Below are positions 6,587-11,066 of a DNA stretch of 11,066 nt, piece by piece. Position 1 is the first letter of the stretch; the number at the start of each line of letters is the position of its first letter. A model generated the notes under the pieces. The model was not told the DNA's origin, did not search any database, and saw only the letters and a list, made by a program, of their open reading frames with translations. Source of the DNA: Actinomycetes bacterium (GTDB lineage Bacteria; Actinomycetota; Actinomycetes; Propionibacteriales; Nocardioidaceae); contig JAHEXN010000092.1 in assembly GCA_023252095.1 (NCBI GenBank), positions 1-11,066 of the forward strand, in the 5' to 3' direction. The position numbers were made by a program, and so were the translations under genes.

Positions 6587-8155
6587 ATGGGCGGCGTCCA
6601 CGTCTCAGCCCCCGTCCGCTCCTACGAGACGGTCCTGCGCCGCCTCGTCGACGAGCGGTTCGCCTCGCGACTGTCCGACCGCGATCCCACGTTGTGGGGA
6701 CGCGCCGCGGAGGAGGAGTCCGCCAAGCGGCTCGCCTGGGTCGACCTGGCCCGGACGTCCCGGCCGCTCCTGCCCCGCATCGCCGCGGCGCGCGACGACC
6801 TGCGCCACGCGGGGTTCGACCACGTCGTGCTCTGCGGCATGGGCGGCTCGTCGCTGGCGCCGGAGGTCATCTGCGCCACGGCCGGCGTCGAGCTGACCGT
6901 CCTGGACTCCTCCGACCCCGACATGGTGCGCAGCGCCGTCGGTGACCGTCTCGAGACCGCGGTCGTCGTCGTGGCGAGCAAGTCCGGCGGCACGGTCGAG
7001 ACCGACAGCCAGCGCCGCGCATTCGAGCAGGCCTACGAGGACGCCGGGCTCCCGGCGAAGGACCACATCGTCGTGGTCACCGACCCGTCCTCGCCACTCG
7101 ACGAGTACGCCACGGCCGCCGGGTACCGCGTCTTCCGCGCCGACCCACAGGTCGGCGGCCGGTACTCGGCGCTCACGGCCTTCGGCCTGGTGCCCTGCGG
7201 GCTCGCGGGCGTGCCACTCGCGGGTCTGCTGGAGCAGGCCGCGCAGGTCCACGACGACTACCTGGCTGACTCCGTCGAGAACCTCGCCCTGCGCCTGGGT
7301 GTGCTGCTGGGCGTCGCGGCCGACAACGACGTCGACAAGCTCGTCCTCGTCGACCACACGGGTACCGGCGTGGGCAACTGGATCGAGCAGCTCGTCGCCG
7401 AGTCCACCGGCAAGCACGAACGTGGTGTGCTGCCCGTCGTCACGACGCCCGACGCGCTCGGCGCCGTCACGCCCGACTGCGTCGTCGTCGCGATCGGCAC
7501 CGAGGAGGTGCCTGAGTCCCCCTCGGGCTACGCCGCCGCCGTCGACCTGCCGCTCGGCGCCCAGATGCTGCTGTGGGAGGTCGCCACGACCGTCGCCGGC
7601 GAGATCATCGACATCAACCCCTTCGACCAGCCCGACGTCGAGAGCGCCAAGAAGGCGGCCCGCGGATTCCTCGGTGGCGACGTCGAGCTCCCGGCCCCGG
7701 CCGCGGTCGACGGCGACATCCAGCTGTTCGGCACGAGCGCCACGACGGTCGAGGAAGCGCTCTCCGAGCTCCTGGGGCAGGTGCAGGGACCTCTCGGCTA
7801 CCTCGCGCTCCAGGTCTACCTCGACCGCTGGACGCACGCCGATCTCGCCGATCTCCGGGCGCCGCTCAGCGAACGGCTCGGCCGTCCCGTCACGTTCGGC
7901 TGGGGCCCGCGCTTCCTGCACTCCACCGGTCAGTACCACAAGGGTGGCACCCCCACGGGCGTGTTCCTGCAGGTCACGGCCGCGCCGAAGCCCGATCTGG
8001 CGGTCCCGGGCCGTGACTTCAGCTTCGGCGACTTCATCGCGGCCCAGGCGGTCGGCGACGGCCAGGTGCTGGCCGAGCGCGGGCGGCCGGTGCTGCGCCT
8101 GCACCTCACCGACGTGCCCTCCGGACTGGCGCGCCTGCGGGAGCTGCTGGCATGA
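6587..8155 (+). CDS. pgi: Glucose-6-phosphate isomerase
   Basis: Pgi interconverts glucose 6-phosphate and fructose 6-phosphate, joining glycolysis to the pentose phosphate pathway. The 522-residue protein has two sugar-isomerase (SIS) domains. In the first are CGMGGSSLAPE (83-93), ASKSGGTVET (130-139) and VGGRYSALTAFGL (189-201). The second half has ESTGKHERG (272-280), with the likely catalytic E272, then NPFDQPDVE (344-352) and HSTGQYHKGG (445-454), with the likely catalytic lysine K452. The form resembles the Pgi half of fused transaldolase-phosphoglucose isomerase proteins of other bacteria, as recalled rather than searched. ATG 6587 is 2 bases after the tal stop. No clear ribosome-binding site precedes it, so translation is probably coupled to tal. 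A GTG at 6536 would overlap tal and is less likely. The end overlaps pgl by 4 bases. Confidence 0.94.
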   Translation: MGGVHVSAPVRSYETVLRRLVDERFASRLSDRDPTLWGRAAEEESAKRLAWVDLARTSRPLLPRIAAARDDLRHAGFDHVVLCGMGGSSLAPEVICATAGVELTVLDSSDPDMVRSAVGDRLETAVVVVASKSGGTVETDSQRRAFEQAYEDAGLPAKDHIVVVTDPSSPLDEYATAAGYRVFRADPQVGGRYSALTAFGLVPCGLAGVPLAGLLEQAAQVHDDYLADSVENLALRLGVLLGVAADNDVDKLVLVDHTGTGVGNWIEQLVAESTGKHERGVLPVVTTPDALGAVTPDCVVVAIGTEEVPESPSGYAAAVDLPLGAQMLLWEVATTVAGEIIDINPFDQPDVESAKKAARGFLGGDVELPAPAAVDGDIQLFGTSATTVEEALSELLGQVQGPLGYLALQVYLDRWTHADLADLRAPLSERLGRPVTFGWGPRFLHSTGQYHKGGTPTGVFLQVTAAPKPDLAVPGRDFSFGDFIAAQAVGDGQVLAERGRPVLRLHLTDVPSGLARLRELLA

Positions 8156-8844
8156 CGCAGCTGCAGGTCGTCGACGACCCGGCCGCGGTCCTCGCCGCTG
8201 ATCTCGAAGAGCGAGTCGCGCAGCTCCAGACTGCCGGAACCTCTCCGCGGATCGCGCTGACCGGCGGCACGATCGCCAACGAGACCTACGCCAAGCTGGG
8301 CGCGAACCCGCGGGTCGACTGGTCGCGGGTCGACCTCTGGTGGGGCGACGAGCGCTTCGTCCCGGCGGGTCACGCCGACCGCAACGACCAGCAAGCTCGG
8401 GAGGCGTTCCTGGACCGCCTCGGCGTGCCGGCGAACCGCATCCACGCGACCCCCGCGCACGGCTGCGACCTGAGCCTTGCGGAGGCTGCCGACCAGTACG
8501 CGGCGACGCTGCCCGACTCGTTCGACCTCGTGCTCCTGGGCGTCGGGCCCGACGGTCACGTCGCCTCGTTGTTCCCCGGCTTCGCCCAGCTCGACGAGCG
8601 CGACCGACGCGCCGTCGAGGTCTTCGGCTCCCCCAAGCCGCCCGCCGAACGAATCTCGCTCACGTTCCCCGTGCTCAACGCCGCCGACGCGGTGTGGTTC
8701 GTCGCGTCGGGCGAGGGCAAGGCCGAAGCAGTCGCCAAGGCACTCGCGCCCGAAGGCACGGTGCACGCGACTCCGGCCCGCGGAGTCGCCGGACGCGTCG
8801 AGACCCGTTGGTACCTGGACCCGGCAGCCGCGTCGCTGATCTAG
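8152..8844 (+). CDS. pgl: 6-phosphogluconolactonase
   Basis: Pgl hydrolyses 6-phosphogluconolactone to 6-phosphogluconate, the second step of the oxidative pentose phosphate branch. The product has 230 residues, within the family's usual 230-260. It contains LTGGT (36-40), DLWWGDERFVP (61-71) and LGVGPDGHVASLFPG (129-143), the diagnostic phosphate-binding and active-site motifs of the NagB-like Pgl family. The ATG at 8152 overlaps the pgi stop as ATGA, and GGGAG at 8139-8143 gives a ribosome-binding site 8 bases upstream. In many actinobacteria zwf and opcA, which feed this enzyme, lie between pgi and pgl; here both are absent, so its substrate-producing enzyme must be encoded elsewhere or be missing. 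The TAG stop shares bases with the opposing rbpA stop. Confidence 0.95.
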   Translation: MTQLQVVDDPAAVLAADLEERVAQLQTAGTSPRIALTGGTIANETYAKLGANPRVDWSRVDLWWGDERFVPAGHADRNDQQAREAFLDRLGVPANRIHATPAHGCDLSLAEAADQYAATLPDSFDLVLLGVGPDGHVASLFPGFAQLDERDRRAVEVFGSPKPPAERISLTFPVLNAADAVWFVASGEGKAEAVAKALAPEGTVHATPARGVAGRVETRWYLDPAAASLI

Positions 8845-8852
8845 AAGATCAG
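8836..8852. terminator. Hairpin spanning the shared pgl/rbpA stop codons, possible bidirectional terminator
   Basis: CTGATC (8836-8841) pairs perfectly with GATCAG (8847-8852) around a TAGAA loop. Inside it, CTAG at 8841-8844 provides the TAG of pgl on the plus strand and of rbpA on the minus strand. The stem is short (6 bp) and has no T tract. Its position exactly where two operons meet favours a role in ending both transcripts, but that is inference. Confidence 0.45.
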
Positions 8853-9194
8853 GTCGCCGGACTTGCGACGCGTGCGCAGGAGGTCGAGCGCCTCGTCGAG
8901 GATCTGCTTGGCCTCGTCGTCCGTGCGACGTTCCTTCACGTAGGCCAGGTGCGTCTTGTAGGGCTCGGTCTTCTTGGCCGTGGGCCGGTTCTCGGCATCG
9001 ACGCTCGCGGGGAGTCCGCAGCGCGGGCAGTCCCACGACTCCGGCACCTCGGCCTCCATCGCGAAGACGAGCGAGGTCTCGTGGTCGTTGGCACAGAAGT
9101 ACAGGATGCGCTGGCGGGGAGCGGCCTCGCCGCGCTCCGCCTCGCCCATGGGTCCGGAGCCGATGCGGCTACCGCGAATCGCGCCCGTGGCCAT
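8841..9194 (-). CDS. rbpA: RNA polymerase-binding protein RbpA
   Basis: RbpA is an actinobacterial activator that binds RNA polymerase and primary sigma factors, stabilises open promoter complexes and affects rifampicin tolerance. The product has 117 residues, close to the 110-125 usual. The Zn-ribbon-like core has C34 and H38 (YFCANDHE) and C56/C59 (WDCPRCG), a complete CxxxH...CxxC ligand set. A basic linker follows (KKTEPYKTHLAYVKERR, 74-90), then a C-terminal helix ending in LRTRRKSGDLIF that fits the sigma-interaction domain. The ATG at 9194 is preceded by AAGGTGAG (complement of 9201-9208) with 6 bases of spacing. It overlaps the secG stop by one base as TGATG, so translation is probably coupled. 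A longer reading to 9245 runs inside secG and is unlikely. Confidence 0.96.
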   Translation of the reverse strand: MATGAIRGSRIGSGPMGEAERGEAAPRQRILYFCANDHETSLVFAMEAEVPESWDCPRCGLPASVDAENRPTAKKTEPYKTHLAYVKERRTDDEAKQILDEALDLLRTRRKSGDLIF

Positions 9195-9430
9195 CAGTTG
9201 CTCACCTTGAGCAGCAGGCCCAGCGCGAACACCGAGACGAACCACACGACGGCGATGCCGACGGTGATGCGGTCGAGGTTGCGCTCGGCGACGGAGGAGC
9301 CGCCGAGGGAGCTGGAGACGCCGCCACCGAACATGTCGGAGAGGCCGCCGCCCCGGCCCTTGTGCATGAGCACGAGCAGGATCAGCATCAGGCTGCAGAT
9401 CGTCAGCACGGTCGAGAAGAGGAGGATCAC
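9194..9430 (-). CDS. secG: Preprotein translocase subunit SecG
   Basis: SecG is the small accessory subunit of the SecYEG export channel in the cytoplasmic membrane. From the GTG at 9430 the product has 78 residues, as expected. It has two membrane helices (about 2-22 and 55-74) joined by the conserved cytoplasmic loop HKGRGGGLSDMFGGG (23-37) and SSVAERNLDRIT (45-56). These motifs identify the family without doubt. The GTG places the first helix right at the N-terminus as in other actinobacterial SecG proteins. A GGAA-like ribosome-binding site lies about 10 bases upstream and is weak. An upstream reading to 9721 overlaps tpiA and is a shadow. It lies 37 bases after tpiA and overlaps rbpA by one base. 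Confidence 0.93.
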   Translation of the reverse strand: MILLFSTVLTICSLMLILLVLMHKGRGGGLSDMFGGGVSSSLGGSSVAERNLDRITVGIAVVWFVSVFALGLLLKVSN

Positions 9431-9467
9431 GGGGAGGCTTCCAGTTTCGGGGAGGGGGTGGAGCGGG

Positions 9468-10261
9468 TCAGGCGCCGGACACGTCCGGCAGGTTGTAGAA
9501 GCGCGCGATGCCCGCGAACTCCTCGGCTTGCAGGCTCGCCCCACCGACCAGGGCCCCGTCCACGTCGGGCTGGGCCATGATCGATGCGACATTGGCCGCC
9601 TTGACCGATCCGCCGTACAGGATACGCAATCGATCGGCCGCTTCGGACGAGAAGGTCTCGGCGACACGCGAACGGATCGCCGCGCACACCTCCTGGGCGT
9701 CCTCGGGAGTGGCGACCTCACCGGTGCCGATGGCCCAGACGGGCTCGTACGCCACCACGAGGTCGGCGACCTGCTCGGCGCTCAGGCCGGCCAGCGAGCC
9801 GTCGACCTGCGCCAGCGTGTACGCGACGTGCTCGCCGGACTGACGCACCTCGAGGCCCTCACCGACGCACACGATAGGCGTGATGTCGGCCGCGATCGCC
9901 TTGACCGCCTTGGTGTTGACGACCTGGTCGGTCTCACCGTGGTGCTCACGGCGCTCGGAGTGGCCCACGACGACGTAGGAGCAGCCGAGCTTGGCCAGCA
10001 TCGCGGCGGAGATCTCGCCGGTGTAGGCGCCGCCGTCGTGCTCGGAGACGTCCTGCGCGCCGTAGCGGATCGAGAGGTGGTCGCCGTCGACCAAGGTCTG
10101 GACGCTGCGGATGTCGGTGAACGGCGGGATCACGACGACCTCGGACTTCTCGAAGTCGTGCTTCTTGTCCTGCAGCGTCCAGGCGAGCTTCTGGACGAGC
10201 ACGACGGCTTCCTGGTGGTTCAGGTTGCTCTTCCAGTTGCCGGCCATCAGGGGCGTGCGCG

Positions 10262-10265
<4 letters not shown>
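9468..10265 (-). CDS. tpiA: Triosephosphate isomerase
   Basis: TpiA interconverts dihydroxyacetone phosphate and glyceraldehyde 3-phosphate in glycolysis and gluconeogenesis. The 265-residue TIM barrel has all catalytic residues: N10 and K12 in AGNWKSN (8-14), H102 in VVGHSERRE (99-107) and E174 in AYEPVWAIGTG (172-182). The phosphate-binding segments YGGSV (217-221) and VGGASL (240-245) are also present. The residue after K12 is Ser where actinobacterial proteins mostly have Met; this position varies in other bacteria and eukaryotes. ATG 10265 is supported by GGAGGAG (complement of 10274-10280), 8 bases upstream. It overlaps the pgk stop as ATGA, so the two glycolytic genes are translationally linked. 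The 37-base gap to secG has no hairpin, consistent with one pgk-tpiA-secG-rbpA transcript. Confidence 0.97.

Positions 10266-11066
<801 letters not shown>

Noticed and set aside
6605..8104. A 499-codon minus-strand frame opposite pgi
   Set aside because: It is the antisense shadow of pgi, with no motifs and a composition typical of a reversed GC-rich gene.
6942..8201. A 419-codon plus-strand frame inside pgi
   Set aside because: It is another frame of pgi, with a Ser/Arg/Pro/Thr-rich product.

Overview
The window is about 70% GC and has the gene content and order of an actinobacterial core genome. The tkt-tal-pgi-pgl carbon cluster, rbpA (found only in Actinomycetota), GTG starts, frequent ATGA overlaps and TANNNT-type -10 hexamers all agree. 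The general synteny resembles Propionibacteriales (Nocardioidaceae such as Nocardioides or Aeromicrobium). That placement is an impression from gene order and protein style, not a computed result.

Layout. (1) 1-936, plus: the last 52 residues of an ABC transporter ATPase and its six-helix ABC-2 permease, joined by an ATGA overlap. (2) 941-1882, plus: ctaA (heme A synthase), 4 bases after the permease. (3) 1889-3191, minus: ctaB (heme O synthase, protoheme IX farnesyltransferase), followed by a small protein of unknown function. This pair converges on ctaA with only 6 bases between stop codons. (4) 3192-3283: a 92-base divergent control region between ctaB and tkt. It carries a -10-like hexamer for each direction, and the one for ctaB predicts a leaderless mRNA. 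(5) 3284-8844, plus: tkt, tal, pgi and pgl, tightly packed. The usual zwf-opcA pair between pgi and pgl is absent, and pgi and pgl overlap by 4 bases. (6) 8841-11066, minus: pgk (5' end outside the window), tpiA, secG and rbpA, read in that order from the right edge. The pgl and rbpA stop codons overlap in one CTAG, inside a small perfect hairpin.

How the genes work together. CtaB farnesylates heme B to heme O, and CtaA oxidises heme O to heme A for the aa3 cytochrome oxidase. Tkt, Tal, Pgi and Pgl serve the pentose phosphate pathway and its junction with glycolysis, while TpiA and Pgk are lower glycolytic enzymes. SecG is part of the protein-export channel, and RbpA is an RNA polymerase-binding activator. 

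I found no tRNA, rRNA, CRISPR array, transposon, phage gene or foreign-looking island. This is housekeeping DNA, and I see no previously undescribed system. The points most worth checking are the missing zwf-opcA pair, the unrecognised small protein beside ctaB, the leaderless ctaB promoter and the shared stop/hairpin between pgl and rbpA. There is no gene-free stretch longer than 300 bases.
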